From: Negativicutes bacterium
Lineage (GTDB): Bacteria; Bacillota_C; Negativicutes; Sporomusales_B; JARLHX01
Direction of reading: 5' to 3'
Assembly: GCA_031292035.1 (NCBI GenBank)
Contig: JARLHX010000208.1
Span: forward strand, 46,680-110,679
Length of the DNA stretch: 64,000 nt
Part shown: positions 17,643 to 26,428 of the stretch, piece by piece
Layout of the letters: each line of letters begins with the position of its first letter
How positions within the stretch are numbered: position 1 is the stretch's first letter
The notes under the pieces: generated by a model
The model's database searches: none
The model's input: only the letters and a program-made list of their open reading frames with translations
Told to the model about the DNA's origin: nothing
Made by a program: the position numbers and the translations under genes

Positions 17643-18533
17643 TCATCCTCCTATCGTCACTTTAAATCCGTTTTGGGCAAATCGCTGGCGTATTTCTTCC
17701 AGCCGCCCCGCGGAAGGGGTGGCCATGGCTTGATCGGGATACTCCCGGCCCAGCCTTTTGTACTTGTCGCGGCCGATATCATGATAGGGCAAGAGGTTGA
17801 CTGCGGCAATACTGAGGGGTTTTGCCACCGCCACTATGCCTTCGATATTGGCGTCATCGTCGTTGAGACCGGCAATCAGCGGCACTCTGAGGTGGACGGC
17901 GGCGCCGCTGCGGCAAAGCCGCTCAAGGTTGGCGATAATCAAGGCATTGTCTTGGCCGGTATGCTGCCTGTGCCGGTCTGGGTCAGCGAATTTGAGGTCA
18001 TAGAGGAAAAGCTCGGTATCGTCAAGCACCCGGGCGATGCTGTCATAAGGCACCTGGCCGCAGGTGTCGATGACCGCGCCGATCCCCTTCTGTCGGCAGG
18101 TGCTCACAAGTGCGGCGACAAAATCGATCTGGCAAAGGGCCTCGCCGCCGGACAGGGTAACGCCGCCGCCCGATTGTTCATAAAAAGGCTGGTCTTTCTC
18201 GATCTCGACCATCAGTTCAGCGAGGCTGTATTCCCGCCCGGCCACCACTCTGGCGTCCTGCGGACAGGCATCAACACATCGGCCGCAGGCGACGCATCGG
18301 ATCGTATCGTAGCCTGTTGCTCCATCGACGCCGTGGGGGCAATCGCGGGCACACTGGCCGCAGCTGCTGCATTTGGCGCGGTTGACAAGGAGCTGGGGCC
18401 CGAATGCCTGGCTTTCCGGATTGTGGCACCAGCTGCATGCCAGCGGGCAGCCCTTAAAAAAAACGGTGGTCCGGATGCCTGGTCCGTCGTGTACACAAAA
18501 CTTCTGGATGTTGAAGATTGTTGCTTTAGTCAT
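17643..18533 (-). CDS. Glycyl radical enzyme activase (radical SAM) for HypD
   Basis: The 296-residue protein has the radical SAM motif CPLACSWC (CX3CX2C) near residue 29, followed by two ferredoxin-like Cys clusters (CSSCGQCARDCP and CVACGRCVDACP) between residues 55 and 95, and TLSGGEALCQ near residue 125. This is the PflA-like activase class that uses S-adenosylmethionine to put the glycyl radical on its partner enzyme. It lies directly upstream of hypD and overlaps the regulator gene by 8 bases, so the three are translationally linked. In C. difficile the homologue is called HypE. Oxygen sensitivity is expected. Confidence 0.93.
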   Translation of the reverse strand: MTKATIFNIQKFCVHDGPGIRTTVFFKGCPLACSWCHNPESQAFGPQLLVNRAKCSSCGQCARDCPHGVDGATGYDTIRCVACGRCVDACPQDARVVAGREYSLAELMVEIEKDQPFYEQSGGGVTLSGGEALCQIDFVAALVSTCRQKGIGAVIDTCGQVPYDSIARVLDDTELFLYDLKFADPDRHRQHTGQDNALIIANLERLCRSGAAVHLRVPLIAGLNDDDANIEGIVAVAKPLSIAAVNLLPYHDIGRDKYKRLGREYPDQAMATPSAGRLEEIRQRFAQNGFKVTIGG

Positions 18534-19098
18534 GCTTGCCCTCGCGCAGTGGGTTGGGAGTGCTGGTTACCAGCAGCCTGACCAGTTTATTGGTATAGTT
18601 GGCCCAGTTATGGAGGATGGTTGAGTTGTAGTGAGCGGTGTCACCGGGAAAAAGCTCGAACCGTTCCTGATTGATAAACAGGGTCAGCGTGCCTTCCAGC
18701 ACATAGACAAACTCTTCGCCCTCATGCGAATAGGGGGTAATAACCTCCTGGCTGTTGATGGGCAGCAAATCGATCTGCCTGGCCAGCAGCTCCTTGTCGG
18801 CTGGGGCGCTAGACAGGCGGTAGTGAATGAACCGCGTCCCTTCGACCCGCAGCACGTCGCGCTCATAGCTCCGGAGAATATGATGACCGTTCTGCGGCGG
18901 TTTGACGAAAAAATAAGCCAGTTCGACATCCAGCACCTGGGCGATGGTTGCCAGCGAATCGGTGGCGATGGCGGTGAGGCCCCGCTCCAGCTGGGACAAA
19001 AAACCGGTGGAAAGATTGGTCATTTCGCTGAGGTTTTTCAGGGTCAGTTTTTTATTGACCCGAAGCTCTTTAATCTTTTGGCCTATATCTTTGTTCAT
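18526..19098 (-). CDS. XRE-family regulator with C-terminal cupin domain
   Basis: Residues 1-65 form an XRE/Cro helix-turn-helix (GQKIKELRVNKKLTLKNLSE and LSTGFLSQLERG), and residues 110-185 form a cupin barrel (HEGEEFVYVLEG, PGDTAHYNSTILHNW). The HTH-plus-cupin layout is common among repressors that sense small metabolites. As the first gene of the hydroxyproline dehydratase unit, overlapping the activase by 8 bases, it very likely senses hydroxyproline or a product and controls this operon. A repeat array at 19175-19205 is a candidate operator. The total of 190 residues is usual for the class. Confidence 0.9.
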   Translation of the reverse strand: MNKDIGQKIKELRVNKKLTLKNLSEMTNLSTGFLSQLERGLTAIATDSLATIAQVLDVELAYFFVKPPQNGHHILRSYERDVLRVEGTRFIHYRLSSAPADKELLARQIDLLPINSQEVITPYSHEGEEFVYVLEGTLTLFINQERFELFPGDTAHYNSTILHNWANYTNKLVRLLVTSTPNPLREGKHD

Positions 19099-19174
19099 GG
19101 CCGCCCCGCCTTTCCCCGCTGCCGGTATCTGTTGATTTCACTATATCATTCTCCGTCAGGAAAATCCAGTATAA

Positions 19175-19205
19175 ATTCATCAAAATGAATTTCGTTTCAT
19201 CAAAA
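19175..19205 (-). promoter_or_regulatory. Candidate operator upstream of the XRE-cupin/hyp operon
   Basis: The decamer TTCATCAAAA occurs twice, at 19176-19185 and 19196-19205, exactly 20 bases apart (two helical turns). The first copy is part of the palindrome ATTCAT-CAAA-ATGAAT (19175-19190). Its position about 80-105 bases upstream of the regulator start fits an autoregulatory binding site. The function is inferred. Confidence 0.45.
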
Positions 19206-19228
19206 ATCACTTATTGCAATGCAATGAC

Positions 19229-19275
19229 AAAAAACAGCCTGTTCTGTGAATATTAATTCACAGAACAGGCTGTTC
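19229..19275 (-). terminator. Terminator of the trp operon
   Basis: A perfect 18-bp stem (AACAGCCTGTTCTGTGAA and its complement) with a 6-base loop is followed by TTTTTTG on the minus strand, just past the trpG stop codon. This is the strongest hairpin terminator in the window. Confidence 0.93.
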
Positions 19276-19283
19276 GTCATAGG

Positions 19284-19850
19284 TTAACAAGCTGCCAAAA
19301 AGTTGGTCAATAGCAGCATTCCCGCCGGGGTCAGGATCGACTCGGGGTGGAACTGCACCCCTTCAACATTGAACTCGCGGTGCTTTAGCCCCATAATCAG
19401 CTTGTCCTCGCTTTTCGCCGTAACTTTGAGACAGTCAGGCAAACCGGTGCTGTCGACGATCAGCGAGTGATACCGCCCGGCATCGAAGGGCCGGGGCAGG
19501 CCGTGGTAGATGCCGCCACCGTCGTGATAGACCAGCGATACTTTGCCGTGGATGGGCTCGGGCGCCCGCACCACCCGGCCGCCAAACACTTCGCCGATGG
19601 CCTGATGGCCGAGACAGATGCCCAGAATCGGGATGCGTCCGGCAAAGGTGGCGATGACCTCCTTGCTGATCCCGGCGTCGGCCGGGGTGCCGGGACCAGG
19701 CGAAATGATGATCGCCGTATAGTCGCCGCCAGCGATTTCAGCCAGCGTAATTTTGTCGTTGCGGACCACTTCCACCTCGTAGCCCAGGCTGGCCACCGCC
19801 TGGTACACATTATAGGTAAAGGAATCATAGTTATCGATCAAGAGGATCAT
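19284..19850 (-). CDS. trpG: Anthranilate synthase glutaminase component
   Basis: This 188-residue class I glutamine amidotransferase has the nucleophile motif [15 protein letters not shown] near Cys79 and the catalytic His-Glu in VQFHPES near the C-terminus. It supplies ammonia to TrpE for anthranilate synthesis. It is the last gene of the trp operon, 4 bases after trpE. In many Firmicutes one TrpG/PabA subunit also serves aminodeoxychorismate synthase, so it may have that double role here. Confidence 0.93.
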   Translation of the reverse strand: MILLIDNYDSFTYNVYQAVASLGYEVEVVRNDKITLAEIAGGDYTAIIISPGPGTPADAGISKEVIATFAGRIPILGICLGHQAIGEVFGGRVVRAPEPIHGKVSLVYHDGGGIYHGLPRPFDAGRYHSLIVDSTGLPDCLKVTAKSEDKLIMGLKHREFNVEGVQFHPESILTPAGMLLLTNFLAAC

Positions 19851-19854
19851 TTTG

Positions 19855-21318
19855 TCACTCCCCCTTCAGGACCCGGAACATGGCCCCGGCTTTATGAATG
19901 GTCTCCTGGTACTCGGTCTCAGGTACCGAATCGGCCACAATTCCCGCCCCCGTCTGGATGACTACCTCGTCACCGTCGATGGCCAGAGTGCGGATGGTGA
20001 TGCAGGTGTCCATATTCCCGCGGAAATCGAAATATCCCACCGCTCCCCCGTAAGCCCCCCGCGGCACCCCTTCCAGCTCGTTGATGATCTCCATCGCCCT
20101 GATCTTGGGCGCCCCGCTGAGGGTACCGGCCGGAAAACAGGCTGCCAGCACCTCGGTGGGAGTATAGCGGGGGTCGAGGTCTCCGGTGACTTCGGATACG
20201 ATATGCATGACATGGGAGAAGTTCTCGATCTGCATCATTCGGCTGACCTTCACCGTGCCCGGCAGACTGATCCGGCCGATGTCGTTGCGGCCGAGGTCGA
20301 CCAGCATGGCGTGCTCGGCCCTCTCCTTGGTGTCGGCTAATAGCTCGGCTGCCAGTCTTTCGTCTTCGGCGGCATCCTTGCCGCGCGGCCGCGTTCCGGC
20401 GATCGGGCAGGTGAAAACCTTTCCGCCCTGCAGCTTGACCAGCATCTCTGGCGACGCCCCCACCAGCTGACGCTGGCCGAGATTGATATGAAACATGTAG
20501 GGCGAGGGATTGACCCGCCGCAGCCGCCGGTAGAGGGCAAAGGGCTGCTCGGCCAGTTTGGCGTGAAAGGGATGGGACAGCACAGCCTGGAAGATGTCGC
20601 CGGCGGCAATATATTCCTTGGCTTGGACCACATTGGCCATATACTGTTCCTTCGCGCCCTCGCCTGCTGTAGGTGGTGCGGTGTCTTGCGAGGCAGATCC
20701 GGTTTGCGGCAGAGTGACCGGCTGGCGCACCTGTTCGCTCAAAGCCGCGATTGCCGCCAGCGCTTTGTCGTACTCACCCGCCGCCTGACTGGCGTCACTG
20801 ACTGATGCGAGATAAATCAGCTTGGCGGAATGGGTCAGATGATCCATGGCAATGATGGTGCGGCAGAACATAAACTCGCCGAGTATGGTGGCGGCGTCTA
20901 CCGACATGCCCCGCACCCGCTCCCAGGTGGATACAGCCTCATAGGCCAGATACCCCACCGCCCCGCCGCTGAAAGGCGGCAGTCCGGGCATATCGGGAAA
21001 GGAAAAGTCGTTCAGAATGCCCTGCAGGGCAGCCAGTGGCGCGCCTGCTATTTGATATTGGCGTTCGCCGGAATCGACGGCAAGCTTATCTTTATAGGCC
21101 GTAACCGTCAGAAAGGGATCGGTGCCGATGAAGGAATAGCGGCCGAAGGTTTTGCTGGTTTCGGCGCTCTCCAGCATAAACCCGGGCTGGTCGCCGACAA
21201 TTTTATAATAGAGGGAAACGGGCGTCTCCAGGTCCACCGTCAGATCGGTATACACAGGAATAATATTATGTTTTTGGGCCAGCTGGCGAAAATCCTGGCA
21301 GGCAGGAAATATATTCAT
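19855..21318 (-). CDS. trpE: Anthranilate synthase component I
   Basis: The chorismate-binding enzyme of 487 residues has the Trp feedback-site segment MLESAE near residue 50, an N-terminal TrpE domain, and the chorismate-binding C-terminal half ([56 protein letters not shown]). ATG 21318 follows AGGAG and lies one base after the trpA stop codon; the longer open frame starting at 21387 reads back into trpA and is rejected. It makes anthranilate from chorismate together with TrpG. It sits near the 3' end of the operon, not at the usual 5' end. Confidence 0.95.
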   Translation of the reverse strand: MNIFPACQDFRQLAQKHNIIPVYTDLTVDLETPVSLYYKIVGDQPGFMLESAETSKTFGRYSFIGTDPFLTVTAYKDKLAVDSGERQYQIAGAPLAALQGILNDFSFPDMPGLPPFSGGAVGYLAYEAVSTWERVRGMSVDAATILGEFMFCRTIIAMDHLTHSAKLIYLASVSDASQAAGEYDKALAAIAALSEQVRQPVTLPQTGSASQDTAPPTAGEGAKEQYMANVVQAKEYIAAGDIFQAVLSHPFHAKLAEQPFALYRRLRRVNPSPYMFHINLGQRQLVGASPEMLVKLQGGKVFTCPIAGTRPRGKDAAEDERLAAELLADTKERAEHAMLVDLGRNDIGRISLPGTVKVSRMMQIENFSHVMHIVSEVTGDLDPRYTPTEVLAACFPAGTLSGAPKIRAMEIINELEGVPRGAYGGAVGYFDFRGNMDTCITIRTLAIDGDEVVIQTGAGIVADSVPETEYQETIHKAGAMFRVLKGE

Positions 21319-21319
21319 A

Positions 21320-22111
21320 TCAATCACTCTCCTTATCCAGGCCCTGGCGGATCGACCCCACCAGCCGCCGAACCCCGTCGACACCATCGCTGGTCAGTTG
21401 CTCGATGATGGCGCTGCCGACAATGACCGCGTCGGCATGCTTAGCTGCGGCGCGGGCGGCTTCCGGTCCGCCAATCCCGAAGCCGATAGCCACCGGCAGG
21501 TCGGTATTGGCCCGGACCTGGCTGATAGCGGCGGCGACAGCGCTGTAGTCCACCGCCCGGACACCGGTGACCCCGGTGGTGGAAATGCAGTAGATAAAGC
21601 CTTCGGCTCCCTGGCAGATGGTTTTGATCCGGTCGGCAGTGCTGGTCGGAGCGACGAATTTAATCAATGCCACATCCCCGGCGCTGCAGTTGCCTGCAAG
21701 CAGCTCGGCTTCCTCTGGAGGCAGATCGGGAACAATGATCCCGTCAACGCCGGCCGCCTTGGCATCCCGGACGAACTCTTCCGGCCCATAGCTCAGGATG
21801 GTGTTGATATAGGTCATCACCGCCAGCGGCACCGACGAGCGGCTCCGAATCCGGCGGATGAGTTCCAGCGTTTTGGCGGTGGTGGCGCCGGCCTTCAGGG
21901 CCAGAGTCGCCGCCTTTTGGATGACCGGCCCGTCGGCAATGGGATCAGAGAAGGGAATGCCGATCTCCACGAGATCCGCCCCGGCCTCTGCGGCCGCTAG
22001 AACGGCCTCCAGCGTAATGTCCATGCCGGGATAGCCGGCAGTCAGATAAACAATCAGTCCTTTACGGCCTTGTTTTTTTAACTCCCCTAACCGATCGGTC
22101 AGCAGTGACAT
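21320..22111 (-). CDS. trpA: Tryptophan synthase alpha chain
   Basis: This 263-residue TIM barrel has the catalytic glutamate in [16 protein letters not shown] near residue 49 and the aspartate at the end of the same motif. It cleaves indole-3-glycerol phosphate to indole, which passes to TrpB. The gene overlaps the trpB end by 13 bases, a typical coupling for the alpha-beta pair. Confidence 0.96.
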   Translation of the reverse strand: MSLLTDRLGELKKQGRKGLIVYLTAGYPGMDITLEAVLAAAEAGADLVEIGIPFSDPIADGPVIQKAATLALKAGATTAKTLELIRRIRSRSSVPLAVMTYINTILSYGPEEFVRDAKAAGVDGIIVPDLPPEEAELLAGNCSAGDVALIKFVAPTSTADRIKTICQGAEGFIYCISTTGVTGVRAVDYSAVAAAISQVRANTDLPVAIGFGIGGPEAARAAAKHADAVIVGSAIIEQLTSDGVDGVRRLVGSIRQGLDKESD

Positions 22112-23289
22112 GACAATCCCTCCAATGCTTTTGCGACTTGCTGCACATCTTTATCTCCGCGGCCGGAGAGGCATACCACCACTGACTCGTGCGGCTTGGT
22201 CCGGGGCATGAGTTCTTCCAGATAGGCCAGAGCGTGAGAACTTTCGAGCGCCGGGATGATCCCTTCGGTCTGAGCCAGGCGGCGAAAGGCTGCCAGCGCC
22301 TGCTCGTCAGTCACAGAGACATATTCGGCAACGCCGCTGTCTCGGAATGCGGCGTGCTCAGGGCCAACCCCGGGATAGTCCAGGCCGGCGGAAATGGAAT
22401 AGGCTGGTATCACCTGACCGTCGCCGTCCTGCAGCAGATAACTGAAGGCGCCGTGCAGCACCCCCGGCCGCCCGTGGCTCAGCGACGCCGAATGTTCACC
22501 CGAAGCCACCCCTTTACCTGCCGCCTCGACACCGATTTTACGGACATCCTTGTCGTCCTTAAAAGGATAAAAGATCCCCATGGCATTACTGCCGCCGCCG
22601 ACGCAGGCGACAATATAGTTCAATTCCAACTCTTCCGCCGCAGCCGTGCTTTTGACTTCCTGACCGATCACAGCCTGGAAATCGCGGACAATCATCGGAT
22701 AAGGATGGGGTCCCACCACCGAGCCGATGATGTAGTGGGTGTCGCTGACATTGGTGACCCAGTAGCGGATGGCCTCGCTGGTGGCATCCTTCAATGTGCC
22801 GCTGCCGCTGGTTACCGGAATGACCTGGGTTCCCAGCAAATTCATCCGGAAGACATTCAGCGACTGGCGCTCCATGTCTTCTTCGCCCATATAGACCCGG
22901 CACTCGAGGCCGAAAAGGGCGGCCACTGTCGCGCAGGCCACACCGTGCTGCCCGGCGCCGGTTTCGGCGACAATGCGCTTTTTCCCCATGCGGCGGGCCA
23001 AAAGAACCTGACCGATGGCGTTATTGATCTTGTGAGCCCCGGTGTGAAGGAGGTCTTCCCGCTTGAGATATATTTTGCCCCGTCCGTAATATTCGGTCAG
23101 GTTTTTCGCTAAATAGAGCCGGGTGGGACGGCCGGCGTAATCGCGCAGATAGCGCTGAAATTCTTCCTGAAAAGACGGGTCCCGTTTAATCGCTGTATAG
23201 AAATCTTCCAGCTCGGCCAGCGCCGGCATGACCGTCTCCGGCACGAACCGGCCTCCGTATTTGCCAAATCGTCCATTTTTATCAGGCAT
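22099..23289 (-). CDS. trpB: Tryptophan synthase beta chain
   Basis: The PLP enzyme of 396 residues has the Schiff-base lysine in [17 protein letters not shown] near residue 90 and the phosphate-binding [10 protein letters not shown] near residue 235. It joins indole and serine to form tryptophan. The ATG at 23289 has AGGAGG 7 bases upstream; the in-frame start at 23331 lacks one. The N-terminus [18 protein letters not shown] is that of classical TrpB1, not the TrpB2 salvage type. Confidence 0.96.
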   Translation of the reverse strand: MPDKNGRFGKYGGRFVPETVMPALAELEDFYTAIKRDPSFQEEFQRYLRDYAGRPTRLYLAKNLTEYYGRGKIYLKREDLLHTGAHKINNAIGQVLLARRMGKKRIVAETGAGQHGVACATVAALFGLECRVYMGEEDMERQSLNVFRMNLLGTQVIPVTSGSGTLKDATSEAIRYWVTNVSDTHYIIGSVVGPHPYPMIVRDFQAVIGQEVKSTAAAEELELNYIVACVGGGSNAMGIFYPFKDDKDVRKIGVEAAGKGVASGEHSASLSHGRPGVLHGAFSYLLQDGDGQVIPAYSISAGLDYPGVGPEHAAFRDSGVAEYVSVTDEQALAAFRRLAQTEGIIPALESSHALAYLEELMPRTKPHESVVVCLSGRGDKDVQQVAKALEGLSCHC

Positions 23290-23345
23290 ATCGATTCCTC
23301 CTGTATCTGTTTTATCATTTATCGCTTTCAAACGCGTGCATTTAT

Positions 23346-24119
23346 CTATCCGGCGCTGCCAGGTCTGGCCAGCGCCCTGGTGCGGCCGGCGATATCAGCG
23401 GCCGTGACCAGCCCCTCGCCAACCAGTATCCCTCTCACTCCCGCCTGCATCAGTTGCCCGGCCTCCCGACCGCCGCTGATGCCGCTTTCACTGATGACCA
23501 GCTGCTCTTTATCGCAGTGGGGCAGCAACTCGAAGGTGGTACCGATATCGGTGGTAAAGGTCTTGAGATTGCGGTTGTTGATCCCCACCAGTTGGGCTCC
23601 GGTGCGCTGGACCCGGACCAGTTCCTCGAGGCTGTGCACCTCACACAGGCTGTCCAACCCGAGGAGCTGGGCTGTCGCCAGAAAACGCTTCAATTCCTCA
23701 TCTGTTAAAATGGCGGCAATCAGCAGCACGGCGTCAGCTCCCGCCCAGCGGGCCTCATAGATCTGGTATTCGTCGATAATAAAATCTTTGCGGAGGATAG
23801 GCAGTTTGCTCACCGCCCGCACCGCGCCGATATCCTCCAGGCTGCCACAGAACTGCCGGCTGGTATGCACCGAAAGGGCGGCAGCACCGTTTTGGCTGTA
23901 GATCATCGCCAGTTCCGGCACGGTATGGCTGCTGCACAGCCGCCCCTTGGCCGGTGAAGCCAGTTTGCATTCGGCGATCAGCGACCAGTCTGTTTGCCTG
24001 ATAACCCGGGAAAGGGCAAAATCGCCCGGCCGGATGGCCGGTTCCAAACCGCTCAGTGGACGCTGCTCCTTGCTGGCTGCCACCTCTTGCCGCTTTTCGG
24101 CCACGATTTTATTTAACAT
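23346..24119 (-). CDS. trpC: Indole-3-glycerol phosphate synthase
   Basis: This TIM barrel of 257 residues has the catalytic motif [13 protein letters not shown] near residue 50, the second lysine in [15 protein letters not shown] near residue 110 and ISESGISGG near residue 210. It converts CdRP to indole-3-glycerol phosphate. ATG 24119 overlaps the trpF end by 11 bases. The frame is open far upstream inside trpF, but that part is antisense-like noise and not TrpC. Confidence 0.95.
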   Translation of the reverse strand: MLNKIVAEKRQEVAASKEQRPLSGLEPAIRPGDFALSRVIRQTDWSLIAECKLASPAKGRLCSSHTVPELAMIYSQNGAAALSVHTSRQFCGSLEDIGAVRAVSKLPILRKDFIIDEYQIYEARWAGADAVLLIAAILTDEELKRFLATAQLLGLDSLCEVHSLEELVRVQRTGAQLVGINNRNLKTFTTDIGTTFELLPHCDKEQLVISESGISGGREAGQLMQAGVRGILVGEGLVTAADIAGRTRALARPGSAG

Positions 24120-24732
24120 CGGCTTTCCCCGCCTCCTTGGCGGCGGTGATAAACCGCCGGATTTTTTCCGTATCCTTAACCCCGTCGGTCTCAACCCCGC
24201 CGGAAACGTCCACCCCGGCCGGCCGGAGAATGCGGATGGCCTCCTGCACATTGTCAGGTCCAAGACCGCCGGCCACCAGGAAGGGCTGGTGGATTTGGCT
24301 GCTGATCGCCTGGGTCTGTCGCCAGTCGAAGGTCGTCCCGGTCCCCCCGGCCTGGCCGGGAACAAAGCTGTCCAGCAGCACCCAGTCGACCTGATAGTCG
24401 TCTATCTGCCCGGTATTACCGCCGCTTCCTACCCGAAAGGCCTTGATCACCGGGCGGCCGACCGCGCGGCAGTATTCCGGCGTCTCGTCGCCATGAAGCT
24501 GAATATAATCCAGCCGGCAGCGCTCGGCGATTTCTTTCACTTCGGCCAGCGGCTGATTAACGAAAACTCCCACCCGGCCGATGCCGTTCGTCTGGCCAGC
24601 AATGTGCGCTGCTGTCTCAACACTGATTTGCCGCTTGCTGGCGGCAAAAACAAATCCGAGCAAATCGGCCCCGTACTCCTGGGCCGCCAGGGCTGCCTCC
24701 ACCGCCATAATCCCGCAAATCTTTACGAGCAT
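24109..24732 (-). CDS. trpF: Phosphoribosylanthranilate isomerase
   Basis: The 207-residue protein starts MLVKICGIM, the family signature with the catalytic Cys, and has LDYIQLHGDE near residue 80 and FLVAGGLGPDNVQEAI near residue 155 with the catalytic aspartate in GVDVSGGVE. It makes CdRP from PRA. The gene overlaps trpD by 10 bases and trpC by 11. Placing trpF before trpC reverses the usual C-F order. Confidence 0.95.
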   Translation of the reverse strand: MLVKICGIMAVEAALAAQEYGADLLGFVFAASKRQISVETAAHIAGQTNGIGRVGVFVNQPLAEVKEIAERCRLDYIQLHGDETPEYCRAVGRPVIKAFRVGSGGNTGQIDDYQVDWVLLDSFVPGQAGGTGTTFDWRQTQAISSQIHQPFLVAGGLGPDNVQEAIRILRPAGVDVSGGVETDGVKDTEKIRRFITAAKEAGKADVK

Positions 24733-25754
24733 AGCGCAGTCCCCCGATAGTGCTGACTGAATTCCCGCAAGGCCTCCAGCTTGGCAAGAGCCGCACCGCT
24801 GTCAATGCTGGCGGCGGCGAGGGCCAGGCCTTCACGCAGGCCCTCCGCTTTACCGGCTACCGACAGGGCGGCAGCAGCATTTATCAGCACAATGTCCCGC
24901 CGCCGGTCTCGTTTTCCCTGCAAAACCCGCTCGATAATCTCGGCGTTCTCATCCGGCGTCCCGCCGCGATAGTCATCGGCGCTGCAAGACGGGAAGCCAT
25001 ACTCCGTCGGATCCAGAATATAAGATTTGACCGCACCGTCCACCACTTCAGATACCTGGGTCGGCGCCGCCGTCGATATTTCATCCATCCCGTCCAGACC
25101 GTGGACCACCATGGCCCGCCGAACACCAAGGCTGAGGAGCACTTCGGCCAGTTTCGCGGTCAGCGACCGGTCATAGACCCCCATCAGTTGGTAGGCGGCT
25201 CCCACCGGATTGGTCAGCGGCCCCAGCAGATTGAAGCTGGTACGAAAACCCAGTTCCCGGCGCGGCTTGCCGGCGTATTTCATTGCCGGATGGAAGGCCG
25301 GGGCGTACAGGAAACCCATCCCAATCCTGGCCAGCGTCTTGGCCACCGTCTGGGGCGGCAGGTCCAGCCGGACGCCCAGCGATTTCAAAACATCGGCGCT
25401 GCCACAGCTGCTCGAAATGCCATGATTGCCGTGTTTGGCCACCGGTACGCCGGCACCGGCCACCACGAAGGCTACTGCGGTGGATATGTTGAAGGTTCCC
25501 TTGCGATCACCGCCGGTGCCGCAAGTATCAATGACATCCTGCCCGTCACACTTGATTTTTACTGTATAGCGGCGCATGGTTTCAGCAAAGCCGGTGATTT
25601 CCTCGCTGGTCTCGCCCTTCATCCTGAGGGCGGTCAGCAGTGAACCGATCTGGGTCTCACTGGCGCTGCCGGACATAATCAGCTCCATCGAGCGGCGGGC
25701 CTCCTCCCGCGATAAATCCTTCCCTGCCACCACTTGACTTAGAATCTCTTTCAT
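24723..25754 (-). CDS. trpD: Anthranilate phosphoribosyltransferase
   Basis: This enzyme of 343 residues has the PRPP-binding motif DTCGTGGDRKGTFNIST near residue 80 and KHGNHGISSSCGSADVL near residue 107. ATG 25754 follows GAGGAGG by 8 bases; the open frame continues to 25877 but enters the T-box leader and is not translated. As the first gene of the operon it is controlled directly by the tandem T-boxes upstream. Confidence 0.96.
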   Translation of the reverse strand: MKEILSQVVAGKDLSREEARRSMELIMSGSASETQIGSLLTALRMKGETSEEITGFAETMRRYTVKIKCDGQDVIDTCGTGGDRKGTFNISTAVAFVVAGAGVPVAKHGNHGISSSCGSADVLKSLGVRLDLPPQTVAKTLARIGMGFLYAPAFHPAMKYAGKPRRELGFRTSFNLLGPLTNPVGAAYQLMGVYDRSLTAKLAEVLLSLGVRRAMVVHGLDGMDEISTAAPTQVSEVVDGAVKSYILDPTEYGFPSCSADDYRGGTPDENAEIIERVLQGKRDRRRDIVLINAAAALSVAGKAEGLREGLALAAASIDSGAALAKLEALREFSQHYRGTALCS

Positions 25755-25773
25755 AGTTCTTACCTCCTCATTC

Positions 25774-26055
25774 TGGCAAATAAAAAAACCACTCCACCCT
25801 GTAGGGGCGAAATGGTTCGCGGTACCACCCTGTTTTGGAAAGCAAGCTTTCCCTCTGTTCAGGTACGGGATAAACATCCGATACCCTAGCCTGTTAACGG
25901 CGGCGTCCGACCCTTCCTACTTGCCGCAGCGTTCGGGGGGCAGCTCCCAGGTCCATTCACTACGTTTTCTAGGCCGGTCATCACACCTCCAGTTGCCTGG
26001 TCACCGGCTCGCTGCACTAGAATTCACTTAGCTACTCGTCCTGATCTTTACTGTT
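25774..26055 (-). promoter_or_regulatory. Trp-specific T-box riboswitch, promoter-distal copy adjacent to trpD
   Basis: Read on the minus strand, the leader has an AGTA-type stem I bulge (GACGAGTAGC), the specifier UGG (Trp) inside GTGAATGGACC at 25953-25955, the conserved T-box GGGTGGTACCGCG at 25818-25832 and a terminator stem ACCATTTCGCCC / GGGTGGAGTGGT with a U7 tract at 25782-25788. By the known mechanism, uncharged tRNA-Trp pairs with the specifier and T-box, forms the antiterminator and allows transcription of trpD. It is a near-copy of the element at 26069-26350. Confidence 0.95.
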
Positions 26056-26068
26056 GAATATGTAGTTT

Positions 26069-26350
26069 TGGCAAATAAAAAAACCATTCCACCCTGTAGG
26101 GGCGAAATGGTTCGCGGTACCACCCTGTTTCGGAAAGCAAGCTTTCCCTCTGTTCAGGCACGGGATAAATATCCGATACCCTAGCCTGTTAACGGCGGCG
26201 TCCGGCCCTTCCTACTTGCCGCAGCGTTCGGGGGGCAGCTCCCAGGTCCATTCACTACGCTTCCTAGGCCGGTCATCACACCTCCAGTTGCCTGGTCACC
26301 GGCTCGCTGAACTAGAATTTACTTAGCTACTCGTCCTGATCTTCACTATT
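26069..26350 (-). promoter_or_regulatory. Trp-specific T-box riboswitch, promoter-proximal copy
   Basis: This copy has the same parts: UGG specifier at 26248-26250, T-box GGGTGGTACCGCG near 26113-26127, and its own terminator stem with a U-tract near 26077-26083. Transcription meets this element first, then the second one after only about 13 bases, so two antitermination decisions must succeed. The offset between the copies is 295 bases. Confidence 0.95.
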
Positions 26351-26369
26351 GTCATCTTTAATTATGCCC

Positions 26370-26398
26370 ATTTTAATCTAGATTACCGGTGCTGTCAA
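26370..26398 (-). promoter_or_regulatory. Sigma-A promoter of the trp operon
   Basis: On the minus strand the -35 TTGACA (26398-26393) and -10 TAAAAT (26375-26370) are 17 bases apart, an almost perfect match. Transcription should start near 26362, just before the first T-box stem I. Confidence 0.9.
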
Positions 26399-26428
26399 GT
26401 TATAAGTTTTAAATTTTTAGGCCTTCGC

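Larger units (their letters stand above)
25774..26350 (-). repeat. Tandem duplication of a whole T-box leader (period 295 bases)
   Basis: The two copies differ at about 11 positions over some 280 bases and I see no insertion or deletion. Almost all differences are transitions. At least one, in the terminator stem (A-U in one copy, G-U in the other), preserves pairing. This indicates recent duplication or continuing gene conversion under structural constraint. Confidence 0.93.

Noticed and set aside
17565..18581. A 338-codon plus-strand frame opposite the activase gene.
   Set aside because: It is a shadow of a GC-rich gene on the other strand; it has no ribosome site and no recognisable domain.
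22189..23112. A 307-codon plus-strand frame opposite trpB.
   Set aside because: The opposite strand encodes an unmistakable TrpB; the long open frame follows from codon bias.
24750..25643. A 297-codon plus-strand frame opposite trpD.
   Set aside because: Antisense shadow of trpD with no domain features.
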